A stretch of DNA of 53,437 nucleotides from JBBSOW01 sp038259365. Lineage in GTDB: Bacteria > Actinomycetota > Actinomycetes > Propionibacteriales > Propionibacteriaceae. Positions 1-7,950 of this stretch are shown piece by piece. Where the stretch lies: the NCBI GenBank assembly GCA_038259365.1, contig JBBSOW010000009.1, positions 1 through 53,437 on the forward strand, read 5' to 3'. The translations under genes were made by a program, and so were the position numbers. The stretch's first letter is position 1, and each line of letters opens with the position of its first letter. The notes under the pieces are model-generated. The model was not told the origin of the DNA. It was given only the letters and a program-made list of their open reading frames with translations, and did no database searches.

Positions 1-84
1 CCCGGCGACGGCGGCGGCGCTGAGGCCCAGGGCCGCGCCGAGCATGCTGCGGCGGGTGAGTCGAGATTCGAAGGGGATGGTCAT
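1..84 (-). CDS. Extracellular solute-binding protein of a sugar ABC importer, N-terminal fragment
   Basis: Only the first 28 codons are inside the window; the gene runs off the left edge. The translation begins MTIPFESRLTRRSMLG and continues into an Ala/Leu/Gly-rich hydrophobic stretch. This is a twin-arginine signal (RRSMLG), so the product is probably exported folded and may be lipid-anchored further on. A strong ribosome binding site (AGGAGG on the minus strand, 90-95) lies 5 nt before the ATG. It follows two sugar permease genes on the same strand, so the expected product is the sugar-binding protein of that importer. The sugar cannot be told from this fragment. Confidence 0.7.
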   Translation of the reverse strand, partial: MTIPFESRLTRRSMLGAALGLSAAAVAG

Positions 85-115
85 GAGGGCCTCCTGAAGG
101 CGGTCGTGGAATGGA

Positions 116-1099
116 TCACTTGAATCCGGTGAGGGAAATGGACTCGACGATGTGGCGTTGGAAGATGGCGAACAGGATCAACAGCGGCGCCATGGCGACG
201 GTCGTCGCCGCCATCACCAGCGTCCAGTTGGCGTTGTACTGGCTCTGCAGCGCCGCCGTCGCCACCGTGACGGTCTGCCAATCCCGGCCCGTGGTGATGA
301 TCAGCGGCCACATGAAGTTGTTCCAGTGCGTGACGACGGTGATGATCGCCAGGGTGGCGATGATGGGCCGCGAGAGCGGGACGACGATGAGCCACAGGAT
401 GCGCCAGGTGTTGGCTCCGTCGATGCGGGCCGCGGCGATGATGTCCTCGGGGATCCCGCGAAAGTACTCCCGCAGCAGGAAGACCGCGTAGGGGGAGCCG
501 AAGGCGAACGGCAACACCAGCGCCCAGAATGTGTTGCGCAGGTTCAACTCGGAGAACATCACGTACAGCGGGATGACGGTGACGACTTGCGGCACCATGA
601 GCGTGCCGAGGTACACCCAGAACAGGGCGTCGCGGCCCCGGAACCGCATCCTCGCGAAGGCGAACGCGGCCATGATCGAGAAGACCAGCTGGCCGATCAG
701 GATCAACAAGACCACCTGGCTGGTCACCACGACCGGGGAGATGAACCCGCCACCGCCGAACAGGTTGGCGAAGTTCTGCGTCGTCGGCGGATCGGGCACC
801 GCCAGCGAAGATTGCGAGGCGAACTGCCCCGGGGACTTGAAGGCGGTCATGAAACTCAGCACAAAGGGGCCTAGGGTCATCAGCGCCCCGAACACCAAGA
901 TCGCATAGCTCAAGACGGTGCCGAGCGTGCCGCGCGATTGGCCCGCGGCGCGCAACGGGACGGCGATCCCGGGCTTCCCCTCCTCCTGGGTTGCGGGGCC
1001 GGGCGCCTCGTTGGCCGGCTCGGGGAGCGCGACATCGTCGTCGACGGCCTCGGCGAGCCCGTCGCCGGAGTAGCCGGTGCCGATCTTAGGAGAGGTCAT
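116..1099 (-). CDS. Carbohydrate ABC transporter permease, MalG type
   Basis: 327-residue inner-membrane permease of the CUT1 sugar importer family. After a polar cytoplasmic tail of about 65 residues there are about six hydrophobic segments, starting with TVLSYAILVFGALMTL. The EAA loop that docks on the ATPase reads EYFRGIPEDIIAAARIDGA, a good match to the family's EAAxxDGA pattern. The end (SLTGFKG-like SLTGFK) is typical of MalG homologues. Its start overlaps the end of the upstream permease gene by 14 nt, so the two are translationally coupled. No ATPase gene is present here; CUT1 systems often share an MsiK-type ATPase coded elsewhere. Substrate unknown. Confidence 0.9.
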   Translation of the reverse strand: MTSPKIGTGYSGDGLAEAVDDDVALPEPANEAPGPATQEEGKPGIAVPLRAAGQSRGTLGTVLSYAILVFGALMTLGPFVLSFMTAFKSPGQFASQSSLAVPDPPTTQNFANLFGGGGFISPVVVTSQVVLLILIGQLVFSIMAAFAFARMRFRGRDALFWVYLGTLMVPQVVTVIPLYVMFSELNLRNTFWALVLPFAFGSPYAVFLLREYFRGIPEDIIAAARIDGANTWRILWLIVVPLSRPIIATLAIITVVTHWNNFMWPLIITTGRDWQTVTVATAALQSQYNANWTLVMAATTVAMAPLLILFAIFQRHIVESISLTGFK

Positions 1100-1991
1100 A
1101 GGTCACCCGCGAGGCGAAGAAGCGTTGCTGGAGGACGGTCACGATGATGAGCAGGACGAACAGCACGAGCGCCATGACGGCGGCGTTGCCGAGGTTGAAC
1201 GCCTTGAAGGCCTCGGCGTAGATGCGGGTCGCGATGACGTCGGTGCGGCCTTGGGGGCCGCCGTTGGGGGTCAGCGCGTAGATCTGGTCGAAGGCCTGGA
1301 AGCTGGCGATGACGCCGGTGACGAGGACGAAGAACATCGTCGGGCCGAGCAACGGCAGCTTGACCTTCCAGAAAACCTGCCAGGCGGTGGCGCCGTCGAT
1401 CGCGGCCGCCTCCAGGATCTGGCTGGGGATGCCCGCGAGCCCGGCCATGAAGAACAGCGTGGTGTAGCCGACCTGGCTCCAGATGCTCACCGCCGCCACG
1501 AGCGGCAACGCGAGATCGGGGTTGCTCAGCCACTCGAAGTTCGTGCCCAACACGGCGTTCATGGCGCCGCCGAAGGGGGAGAAGATCCACTTCCACACCA
1601 CGCCGAGGGCGAGCGGGGCGCAGATCCAGGGGATGACGTAGATGACGCGGAATATCGAGGATCCCGGCAGCCCGCGGGACAGCAGGAGCGCCATCGACAG
1701 GCCGAGCGCGGTCTGCAGCGGGATGACGAACGCGACGAAGGTGAGCGTGATGAGCAGGGAGCGGGCGAACGTGGGCTCGCTGAGGATGTCGATCCAGTTC
1801 TGCAGGCCGACGAACTTCATGGGCGCCAGCAGATCCCACTTGTTGAGGCTCAGCCAGAGCACCACCATGATCGGCAGCACCAAGAACGCCAGGATGCCGG
1901 CCAGGCTGGGGGCCAGGAGACCCCAGGCGAGGGCTGCCTCCCTGGTTCCGCTCTTGCGCCGTTTCGGCGCGGCAGATACCGCTGTCGTCAT
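1086..1991 (-). CDS. Carbohydrate ABC transporter permease, MalF type
   Basis: 301-residue partner permease of the CUT1 importer. Hydrophobic segments start near residue 20 (ALAWGLLAPSLAGILAFLVL) and six spans can be traced. The EAA loop reads IPSQILEAAAIDGATAWQVF, followed by the usual KLPLLGPTMFF. WDLLAPMKFVGLQNW is the typical periplasmic start of MalF/UgpA-like permeases. It is the first gene of a minus-strand operon (permease, permease, binding protein). A TANNNT box (TAGGCT on the minus strand, 2000-2005) ends 8 nt before the ATG, suggesting a leaderless or nearly leaderless transcript. Substrate unknown. Confidence 0.9.
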   Translation of the reverse strand: MTTAVSAAPKRRKSGTREAALAWGLLAPSLAGILAFLVLPIMVVLWLSLNKWDLLAPMKFVGLQNWIDILSEPTFARSLLITLTFVAFVIPLQTALGLSMALLLSRGLPGSSIFRVIYVIPWICAPLALGVVWKWIFSPFGGAMNAVLGTNFEWLSNPDLALPLVAAVSIWSQVGYTTLFFMAGLAGIPSQILEAAAIDGATAWQVFWKVKLPLLGPTMFFVLVTGVIASFQAFDQIYALTPNGGPQGRTDVIATRIYAEAFKAFNLGNAAVMALVLFVLLIIVTVLQQRFFASRVTYDLS

Positions 1992-2262
1992 AAATCGAGA
2001 GCCTAGTTGAAATTTTGAGTTCTATCGCGGCGGGGTCGGTCTTCGGCGGGCGACCGTGACCCAACCGTTGCGTCGAGGCTTCTCGACACGGGTGGATCCG
2101 CTCGGTCTTGTGGAGATCCGCTCGGCCTGCAAGGGGGCAGCAGATCGGTGGGGGCGAGCGGGTCGCGAATAATGCTGAGCGGCTCCCGCCAGGCTGGAGG
2201 GAGCTGGGGAGTGTGCAGCCACCGACTACCGAGAACGTGGCCTGTGGACTAGCGTCGGACAC
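1992..2262. promoter_or_regulatory. Divergent promoter region between the sugar-importer operon and mtnP
   Basis: Gene-free 271-nt region. It carries candidate -10 boxes for both directions: TAGGCT on the minus strand (2000-2005) for the sugar operon, and TAGCGT on the plus strand (2250-2255), exactly 7 nt before the mtnP ATG. I saw no convincing LacI-type operator palindrome. The open frames running through it have no family resemblance. Confidence 0.5.
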
Positions 2263-3141
2263 ATGCCGACGACTCAGCCGACCACGGGCGCCCAGGTGCC
2301 GCCAGCCGATCTCGGGATTATCGGAGGATCGGGCTTCTACACCTTCCTCAACGATCCCGAGCAGATCGCCGTCGACACCCCCTACGGCGAGCCCAGCGCA
2401 CCGATTTCCATCGGCGACGTGAACGGCCGACGGGTGGCGTTCGTGCCCCGTCACGGGGAGCGCCACCAGCTACCTCCGCACCAGGTGAACTACCGGGCCA
2501 ACCTGTGGGCGCTGCGCTCGGTAGGGGTCAGGCAGGTGTTGGCGCCCTGCGCGGTGGGTTCGCTCAAGGCCGAGCTCACCCCTGGCACCTTCGTCGTGCC
2601 GGATCAGGTGGTCGATCGCACCTGGGGCCGCGAGCACACCGTCTACGCCCCGCCCTATCCCGAGCGAGAGGCCCCCGGCGAGCCGGTCATCCACGTCGCC
2701 TTCTCCGACCCGTACTGCCCGCGCGGGCGACAGGTGCTCCTCGATTCCGTCACCCCCGACATCGGCCACCTCGTCGACGGTGGCACCCTCGTCGTCATCA
2801 ACGGTCCGCGGTTCTCCACGCGGGCGGAATCGCGCTGGCATGCCGCCCAGGACTGGTCCGTGGTGGGGATGACGGGCATGCCGGAGGCGGCCATCGCCCG
2901 CGAGCTCGCGATGTGCTTCTCCACGGTGGCCATGGTCACCGATCACGACGCCGGCGTCGAGGCTGGCACGGGGGTCACCCACGCGGAGGTGCTCAAGATC
3001 TTCGCCGGCAACATCGACCGGCTCAAGGAGCTGCTGCTCCGCACGATCGACGCGATGCCGGCCCCGGAATCCGACGTCGAGGCGGGCTGCTCGTGTCGGC
3101 GGGCTCTCGACGGCATGAAGCTGCCAATCGATCTGCTCTGA
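2263..3141 (+). CDS. mtnP: S-methyl-5'-thioadenosine phosphorylase
   Basis: 292-residue cytosolic nucleoside phosphorylase of the PNP/MTAP family. It splits methylthioadenosine, the by-product of polyamine and other SAM-using reactions, into adenine and methylthioribose-1-phosphate for methionine salvage. Visible hallmarks are the phosphate-binding GGSGFY (21-26), VNYRANLWAL, GTFVVPDQVVDRT, GPRFSTRAES (about 181-190), MTGMPEA (203-209) and TDHDAG (226-231). The ATG at 2263 has a TAGCGT box exactly 7 nt upstream, so the mRNA is probably leaderless. The stop codon shares one base with the hemW start. No other methionine-salvage genes are nearby. The related methylthioinosine phosphorylase cannot be fully excluded from motifs alone. 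Confidence 0.88.
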   Translation: MPTTQPTTGAQVPPADLGIIGGSGFYTFLNDPEQIAVDTPYGEPSAPISIGDVNGRRVAFVPRHGERHQLPPHQVNYRANLWALRSVGVRQVLAPCAVGSLKAELTPGTFVVPDQVVDRTWGREHTVYAPPYPEREAPGEPVIHVAFSDPYCPRGRQVLLDSVTPDIGHLVDGGTLVVINGPRFSTRAESRWHAAQDWSVVGMTGMPEAAIARELAMCFSTVAMVTDHDAGVEAGTGVTHAEVLKIFAGNIDRLKELLLRTIDAMPAPESDVEAGCSCRRALDGMKLPIDLL

Positions 3142-4385
3142 TGCCGTCGGTATTGCCCGACGGCGAGGCGGTCCCGGCCACCGGGCCCCTCACCGAGGCG
3201 GCCCGCGCGGGCGTCGGGGACCGGAAGCTGAGCTTTTACCTGCACGTGCCCTACTGCACCACCCGGTGCGGCTACTGCGACTTCAACACCTACACCGCCG
3301 CCGAGTTGGGGTCAGCGCCCGGCACGGCCCGCGAAAGCTACCTGCGCGCCGCCCGCGCCGAGATCGCGGCGGCCGCCGACCAGCTCGGCCCGGCGGCGCC
3401 GAAGGTGTCCACCGTCTTCGTCGGCGGCGGCACGCCGACGCTGTTGACGACCGACGAGCTCGGCTCCCTGGTGGGCGAGGTCCGCGAGCGGTTCGGTCTC
3501 CTCGACGGGGCCGAGGTGACAACCGAGGCCAACCCGGAGACCATCAGCCCGGAGTACCTGGACGGGTTGTTGGAGGCCGGCTTCACCCGCATCTCACTGG
3601 GGATGCAGTCGGTGCGCCAGCACGTCTTGACGGTGCTGGACCGCACCCACACCCCGGGCCAGGCGCAGCTGGCCGCGCGGCAGGCCAAGGAGGCGGGATT
3701 CGAGCACGTCAGCCTCGACCTGATCTACGGCACACCCTCGGAAAGCTTGGACGATTGGCGGGCGAGCCTGGAGGCCGTCGTGGAGGCGAGGCCTGATCAC
3801 GTCAGCGCCTATGCCCTGATCGTGGAGCAGGGGACCAGGCTGGCCGCGCAGATCAAGCGCGGGCGGGTGCCGATGACCGACGACGACGACCTGGCCGACA
3901 AGTACCTGCTGGCCGCCGATCTGCTCTCCCAGGCCGGTTTCGGCTGGTACGAGGTGAGCAACTGGGCTCGCGGTTCCGAGGCCCAGTGCCGGCACAACCT
4001 GGCGTACTGGCGCGGCGACGACTGGTGGGGGATCGGCCCCGGCGCGCACAGCCACGTTGGGGGGGTGCGGTGGTGGAACGCCAAGCACCCGGCCCGCTAC
4101 ACGGCCGCGCTGGCCGAGGGAAGGCTGCCCGCGGTCGGCCGCGAGGTGCTCGGCGACTCCGAGCGCAGGGTCGAGCGGGTGCTGCTCGAGCTGCGGCTCA
4201 GCGATGGGCTGCCGCTGGAGGTGCTCACCGATTCCGAGCGGGCCCGGGTGTCCGACATCGTCGCCGACGGTCACGCGGTGCTGGTGGAGGGCGCCAATCT
4301 GGGGGAGCGGATCGGGCCGCGGATGACCCTAACCCTCAGCGGTCGGCTCCTCGCCGACGGCGTCGTTAGGCGTCTCCTGGATTGA
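3141..4385 (+). CDS. hemW: Radical SAM heme chaperone HemW
   Basis: 414-residue radical SAM protein. HemW binds heme and delivers it to respiratory enzymes; older annotations call it oxygen-independent coproporphyrinogen oxidase. The [4Fe-4S] cluster motif is C39-x3-C43-x2-C46 (YCTTRCGYC), the arrangement expected for this family, followed by the SAM-binding GGGTPT. The HemW-typical HNLAYW and GIGPGAHSH motifs follow near residues 284-305, and the C-terminal HemN_C region is complete. I chose the ATG at 3141, overlapping the mtnP stop by one base. The frame is open further upstream, but inside mtnP. In Actinomycetota hemW commonly lies just before hrcA-dnaJ, as here. Confidence 0.92.
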   Translation: MPSVLPDGEAVPATGPLTEAARAGVGDRKLSFYLHVPYCTTRCGYCDFNTYTAAELGSAPGTARESYLRAARAEIAAAADQLGPAAPKVSTVFVGGGTPTLLTTDELGSLVGEVRERFGLLDGAEVTTEANPETISPEYLDGLLEAGFTRISLGMQSVRQHVLTVLDRTHTPGQAQLAARQAKEAGFEHVSLDLIYGTPSESLDDWRASLEAVVEARPDHVSAYALIVEQGTRLAAQIKRGRVPMTDDDDLADKYLLAADLLSQAGFGWYEVSNWARGSEAQCRHNLAYWRGDDWWGIGPGAHSHVGGVRWWNAKHPARYTAALAEGRLPAVGREVLGDSERRVERVLLELRLSDGLPLEVLTDSERARVSDIVADGHAVLVEGANLGERIGPRMTLTLSGRLLADGVVRRLLD

Positions 4386-4879
4386 CCCGGCCCAGCGCGG
4401 CCACGTTGTAGGACAGCGCCCAGGACTGCTTGCCCTTGATCACGGGCACAGCCACTGATGGCCCAGCAATGGATAGCAAGGCCCTTCGTCGTTCCCTGCA
4501 CCCGGCCGCTCGAAAATATGCCGGTTCCAACCTCGGTCGCAGAGGTGCTATCTGGCATATATGCCAGTGAGGGATTGTACGACCGTGGTTGGAACCGGGT
4601 CAGGTTTGGCGGGGACGGCGGCGGAGTCGAACACATCGCGACGCGGGCCCCCCGCGTTGCCAAAGGGGCTATCAACCGAGGGTGCTTTGCGGGCCACGCC
4701 AGCGCTCTTGGACGTGGCGAGGCGCTATTCGTCGGCACACCGACCGCTAAGAGTCGCCTCGCGGAAGACATGCGGGCAGTCTTTTGGGTCAGCTCCCGGG
4801 TGAGCGGCACGCCGACCACCGCGACAACGTGGTGGGCGTAACCCCCTGTCGGCTTCGCCGGTTGGGTAGCCTGGCGAGC
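4386..4879. other. Long intergenic gap with no recognisable gene
   Basis: About 490 nt between hemW and the P450 gene. Frames of up to 182 codons cross it on both strands, but none shows a domain, signal peptide or sensible start. Just after hemW, a short minus-strand stretch (about 4366-4450) reads KGKQSWALSYNVAALGRVN, which looks protein-like and may be the tail of a decayed gene; I cannot name a family. The centre holds a concentric palindrome (listed separately). The last bases contain the P450 promoter. Confidence 0.4.
4521..4598. repeat. Concentric palindrome: 19-bp inverted arms around a perfect 16-bp palindrome
   Basis: Arms at 4521-4539 and 4580-4598 are inverted copies with one mismatch, beginning CCGGTTCCAACC and ending GGTTGGAACCGG. 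Midway lies the perfect AT-centred palindrome CTGGCATATATGCCAG (4552-4567). Both share exactly the same centre, between 4559 and 4560. The structure could extrude as a cruciform or fold as a 78-nt RNA hairpin. It is not a standard terminator because no T tract follows. It could be a nested dimer-of-dimers operator, a REP-like element or part of a small mobile element; I cannot decide. Confidence 0.8.
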
Positions 4880-4882
4880 GTG
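4867..4882 (+). promoter_or_regulatory. Leaderless promoter of the P450 gene (TAGCCT, 7 nt, GTG)
   Basis: TAGCCT at 4867-4872 matches the actinobacterial TANNNT -10 box, and exactly 7 nt separate it from the GTG at 4880. This spacing puts the transcription start at or within a base of the start codon. No Shine-Dalgarno sequence precedes this GTG, which decides the start choice. Confidence 0.6.
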
Positions 4883-6154
4883 GAAACCGACGAAGCAGTC
4901 TGTCCGATAAGCCAGCCCTCAGCGCGCAAGGCGATCCCCGATGAGCCCGAGGCCGGGCCGCGGGTCGAGCGCGTGGGCGGGGTGTGGCGCGTCCGCTCGG
5001 CGCAACTGGCGCGCCAGGTGTTGCGTGAGCGTGACGGGACCCATCAGGCGGGGTTCATGGCGGAGGAGACCCAGGCCGGCCGCTCGACGATGAGGCCGCC
5101 GATCCTGTTCATGGACGGGGACGAACACCGCAAGCAGCGGGCCCAGACGGCGCGCTACTTCGCCCCCCGCACGGTCGACCGGCGCTACCGCCAGCTCATG
5201 GTCGAGCGCGCCGACGGCCTCGTGGCCGACGCCGTCGCCGCCGGAACCTTCGACCTGGACCAGTACTCGCTGCGTTACTCGGTGGAGATCGCCTCGCAGG
5301 TGATCGGCCTCACCGAATCGAGCATTCCGGGGATGTCACGCCGGCTGGAGCGGCTGTTCAGCCAGGTCCCGAAGAAGCCGGACGCCCCGGGCAAGGCCAC
5401 CAAGCCCAGCCGCTTCGCCGCCATTTCCAACACGCTGAAGCCCCTGTCCAGCACGGGGAACTTCTATCTGCGCGACGTCCGTCCGGCGATCCGGACCCGG
5501 CGCAAGAACCCTCAAGAGGACGTCATCACCCACCTGCTCGACGAGGGCTACACCGACTCCGAGATCCTGACCGAGTGCGTCACCTACGGGGCGGCCGGGA
5601 TGATCACCACGCGGGAGTACATCAGTATGTGCGTCTGGCATTTCCTGCACGACGCCGAATTGCGCCAGCGCTACCTGGGCGCCGAGGAGGCGGAACGCTA
5701 CGAGATCCTGAACGAGATCCTCCGGCTCGAACCCATCGTCGGCCACCTGTACCGCCGGGTGGTCGAGGACTTCGTCCTGGTCGACGGCGAGGACAATCAC
5801 GAGTTCCGCGCGGGCGAGCTCGTAGATCTCTACATCCGCCAGACCAACGTGGACGAGTCGGTGGTGGGGGAGTCGCCTGAACAGCTGTGCCCGGCGCGAG
5901 AGTTGCCGCGCGGGATCTCCGGTGAGGTCCTGAGCTTCGGCGACGGCGCCCACAAGTGCCCGGGCAACGCGCTGGCCATCCAGGAAAGCGACACCCTGCT
6001 CACCCGGTTGCTGGCCCTGAACCTCGAGATCGCGGCCGAGCCGGGCCTGGAATGGGACGACCTCATCGCCGCCTACGCTCTCACGAGGTTCACGCTGCGG
6101 GTTCGCCCGGGTTCCTCGGCGCGCCCCGCCGATTCCGCCGCGGCCGTTGCGTAG
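4880..6154 (+). CDS. Cytochrome P450
   Basis: 424-residue soluble bacterial P450, normal length for the family. The heme thiolate motif FGDGAHKCPGNALA is present, with the ligand Cys at residue 360. The K-helix ExxR is in NEILRLEP. The I-helix region YGAAGMITTRE carries an unusual AAGMITT instead of the common AGxDT(T), so the oxygen-activating acid/Thr pair is altered. The substrate cannot be inferred; no ferredoxin or reductase gene lies adjacent. I chose the GTG at 4880 because a leaderless -10 box sits 7 nt upstream; an earlier in-frame ATG (4784) has no such support. The DUF3097 gene follows 9 nt after the stop with its own -10 box inside the stop region. Confidence 0.88.
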   Translation: METDEAVCPISQPSARKAIPDEPEAGPRVERVGGVWRVRSAQLARQVLRERDGTHQAGFMAEETQAGRSTMRPPILFMDGDEHRKQRAQTARYFAPRTVDRRYRQLMVERADGLVADAVAAGTFDLDQYSLRYSVEIASQVIGLTESSIPGMSRRLERLFSQVPKKPDAPGKATKPSRFAAISNTLKPLSSTGNFYLRDVRPAIRTRRKNPQEDVITHLLDEGYTDSEILTECVTYGAAGMITTREYISMCVWHFLHDAELRQRYLGAEEAERYEILNEILRLEPIVGHLYRRVVEDFVLVDGEDNHEFRAGELVDLYIRQTNVDESVVGESPEQLCPARELPRGISGEVLSFGDGAHKCPGNALAIQESDTLLTRLLALNLEIAAEPGLEWDDLIAAYALTRFTLRVRPGSSARPADSAAAVA

Positions 6155-6163
6155 CCTGCGCTG

Positions 6164-7090
6164 GTGCCTCCCGCCGACCGATCACCCGCCGACCGATCAC
6201 CCGCCGACCGATCACCCGCCGGCCGACCTCCGATGAACACCCCGCCGGCGCGCTACGGCTCCGACGTGTTGGCCAAGGGCTGGCAACGCGGCCACCTCAA
6301 GACCTCCACCGAGGTGGAGTTGAGGCTCGGCATGGTGCTCGAGGACCCCACGAGCGGGTTCTGCGGGGCGGTGGTGCGCTGGGAGAACGGGCTCGTGGTG
6401 CTGGAAGACCGCAAGGGCAGGATCCGCAGCTTCCCTGTCGGACCCGGCCTGTGGCTCGAGGGCAAGCCCGTCTCGGTGCAGGCGCCGCGCAGGGCCGCCA
6501 AGGCCCGGGCCTCCCACACCGCGTCCGGTTCCCTAATGACCGGCCAACCGACGAAGGCCAAGGTGGCGCTGCCCAGCCGCATCTACGTCGAGGGCCGTCA
6601 CGACGCCGAGCTGGTGGAGAAGATCTGGGGCGAGGACCTGCGCCACGTCGGCGTCGTCGTGGAGTACCTCGGCGGCATCGACGATCTGGCCGCCATCGTC
6701 ACCGAATTCGAGCCCGGCCCCGGCAGGCGGCTGGGGGTGCTCGTGGATCACCTGGTCCCCGGCAGCAAGGAGCAACGCATTGCCGCCACCGTGTCCAACG
6801 GCCCGTTCGGCGAGTTCGTCTTCGTCACGGGGCACCGCTACATCGACATCTGGGAGGCGGTGAAGCCCGAGAGGGTGGGGTTGACGGCCTGGCCGCGAGT
6901 TCCCAAGGGTGAGGACTTCAAGCACGGGATCTGCGAGCGGATCGGCTGGCCGCACGCCGATCAGGCCGACATCGCTCGGGCCTGGAGGAAGATCCTCTCC
7001 CACGCCAACTCCTGGACCGACCTGGATCGTGGCCTACTCAGCGAGGTGGAGCGCCTCATCGACTTCGTCACCCAGGACCACCAGCAGTAA
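6164..7090 (+). CDS. DUF3097 family protein
   Basis: 308-residue protein of a conserved actinobacterial family of unknown function (DUF3097), frequently found near hemW and hrcA. The core starts at YGSDVLAKGWQRGHL. The second half contains YVEGRHDAELVEKIWG and, later, LGVLVDHLVPGSKE. The E-GRHD and LVDHL spacing resembles a Toprim-like metal-binding fold as in RNase M5; that is my inference. The first 20 residues are three repeats of PADRS coded by a 15-bp tandem repeat, so the start is uncertain. The GTG at 6164 has TAGCCT (6152-6157) 6 nt upstream; the ATG at 6234, just before the conserved core, is the alternative. Confidence 0.8.
   Translation: MPPADRSPADRSPADRSPAGRPPMNTPPARYGSDVLAKGWQRGHLKTSTEVELRLGMVLEDPTSGFCGAVVRWENGLVVLEDRKGRIRSFPVGPGLWLEGKPVSVQAPRRAAKARASHTASGSLMTGQPTKAKVALPSRIYVEGRHDAELVEKIWGEDLRHVGVVVEYLGGIDDLAAIVTEFEPGPGRRLGVLVDHLVPGSKEQRIAATVSNGPFGEFVFVTGHRYIDIWEAVKPERVGLTAWPRVPKGEDFKHGICERIGWPHADQADIARAWRKILSHANSWTDLDRGLLSEVERLIDFVTQDHQQ
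6171..6227 (+). repeat. 15-bp tandem repeat, three copies plus a partial one
   Basis: The unit CCGCCGACCGATCAC occurs at 6171-6185, 6186-6200 and 6201-6215, followed by a diverged partial copy. It codes for the PADRS repeats at the N-terminus of the DUF3097 protein. Exact repeats of this kind can slip; the copy number may vary between strains and would change the N-terminus only, because the unit is a multiple of three. Confidence 0.9.
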
Positions 7091-7103
7091 GCTTCGGCAC
7101 AAG

Positions 7104-7919
7104 ATGCCTACCGACGCCCTGAGCACCGACGCGATTCTGGACCTGATGAAGGACGTGGCCGCGGAGGTGATCACCCCACGGTTTCGCAGCCTGGCCTCGG
7201 AACAGGTGCACGAGAAGGCCCCCGGCGATCTGGTCACCGTCGCCGACCACGAGTCCGAGCAGATCCTCACCGAACACCTGCAGGGCGCCTATCCCGGCGC
7301 CCTCGTCGTCGGCGAGGAGGCCGCCGCCACCGACCCGCAGCTGCTGGCGCGGATGCGCGACGCCGAGCACGTCTGGCTCGTGGATCCGGTCGACGGCACC
7401 CGGAACTTCGTCCACGGCTCGCCCGACCACGCCGTCATGCTCGCCGAGGTTCGCCACGGGCGGACCGTGCGCGGCTGGATCTGGCAACCCGAGCACGGGC
7501 GTTCCATGGTGGCCGAACTTGGCGCTGGGGTGTGGGATAACGGTGAGCCGCTTCGACGACCGGCCGCGCCCGGGCGCTTGCGCGACATCAACGGGGCGGC
7601 GTCGTACTCGGCCCGCCGCCAGCTGACTCGCGCGCTGGGAAAGACCCACGGCGACGCGCTGGAGCGGTTGCCCAACACCCACCAGACCGCGTTCTGTTGC
7701 GGGGTGGACTATCCCATGCTCGCGGCCGGAAACATCGACTTCTTGGTGTACGGGCCGCCCAAACCGTGGGATCACGCACCTGGGGCGCTCATGATCACCG
7801 AGCTCGGCGGCACCTGCCGGATGTTGGACCGAACCGTCTACACCGTCGCCGCTCGCGGGGCGCCGCTGATCGCCGCCGCCAACGAGTTTGTCTGGGAGGC
7901 GGTGCGCGGCCAGCTCTAG
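7104..7919 (+). CDS. Inositol monophosphatase family phosphatase (possible histidinol-phosphatase)
   Basis: 271-residue Mg2+-dependent phosphatase of the FIG/IMPase superfamily. The metal ligands are visible: GEE near residue 70, DPVDGTRNF starting at D94, and the distal WDHAPGALMITELGG. In Actinomycetota this family includes inositol-1-phosphatases and HisN-type histidinol-phosphatases; the sequence alone does not choose, and no his genes are nearby. I chose the ATG at 7104, 13 nt after the DUF3097 stop; the frame extends upstream only inside that gene. It ends the plus-strand run that starts with mtnP and converges with the metallo-hydrolase gene. Confidence 0.82.
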   Translation: MPTDALSTDAILDLMKDVAAEVITPRFRSLASEQVHEKAPGDLVTVADHESEQILTEHLQGAYPGALVVGEEAAATDPQLLARMRDAEHVWLVDPVDGTRNFVHGSPDHAVMLAEVRHGRTVRGWIWQPEHGRSMVAELGAGVWDNGEPLRRPAAPGRLRDINGAASYSARRQLTRALGKTHGDALERLPNTHQTAFCCGVDYPMLAAGNIDFLVYGPPKPWDHAPGALMITELGGTCRMLDRTVYTVAARGAPLIAAANEFVWEAVRGQL

Positions 7920-7950
7920 GTGGGCTGTTCGCTACCGACGAACGGCCTCG

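Noticed and set aside
1096..2466. Long minus-strand frame of 456 codons crossing the MalF-type permease and the mtnP promoter
   Set aside because: It is the out-of-frame shadow of the permease gene, with Arg/Pro/His-rich translation and no family motif.
2505..3140. Upstream extension of the hemW frame
   Set aside because: It lies wholly inside mtnP in another frame; the HemW family begins close to the chosen ATG.
4271..4841. Open frames of 80-182 codons on both strands in the hemW-P450 gap
   Set aside because: No domain, no credible start signal and amino-acid composition typical of non-coding high-GC frames; kept only as an unassigned gap.
6171..6227. Regular 15-bp repeats as a possible CRISPR array
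   Set aside because: There are no spacers between units; it is a coding tandem repeat.
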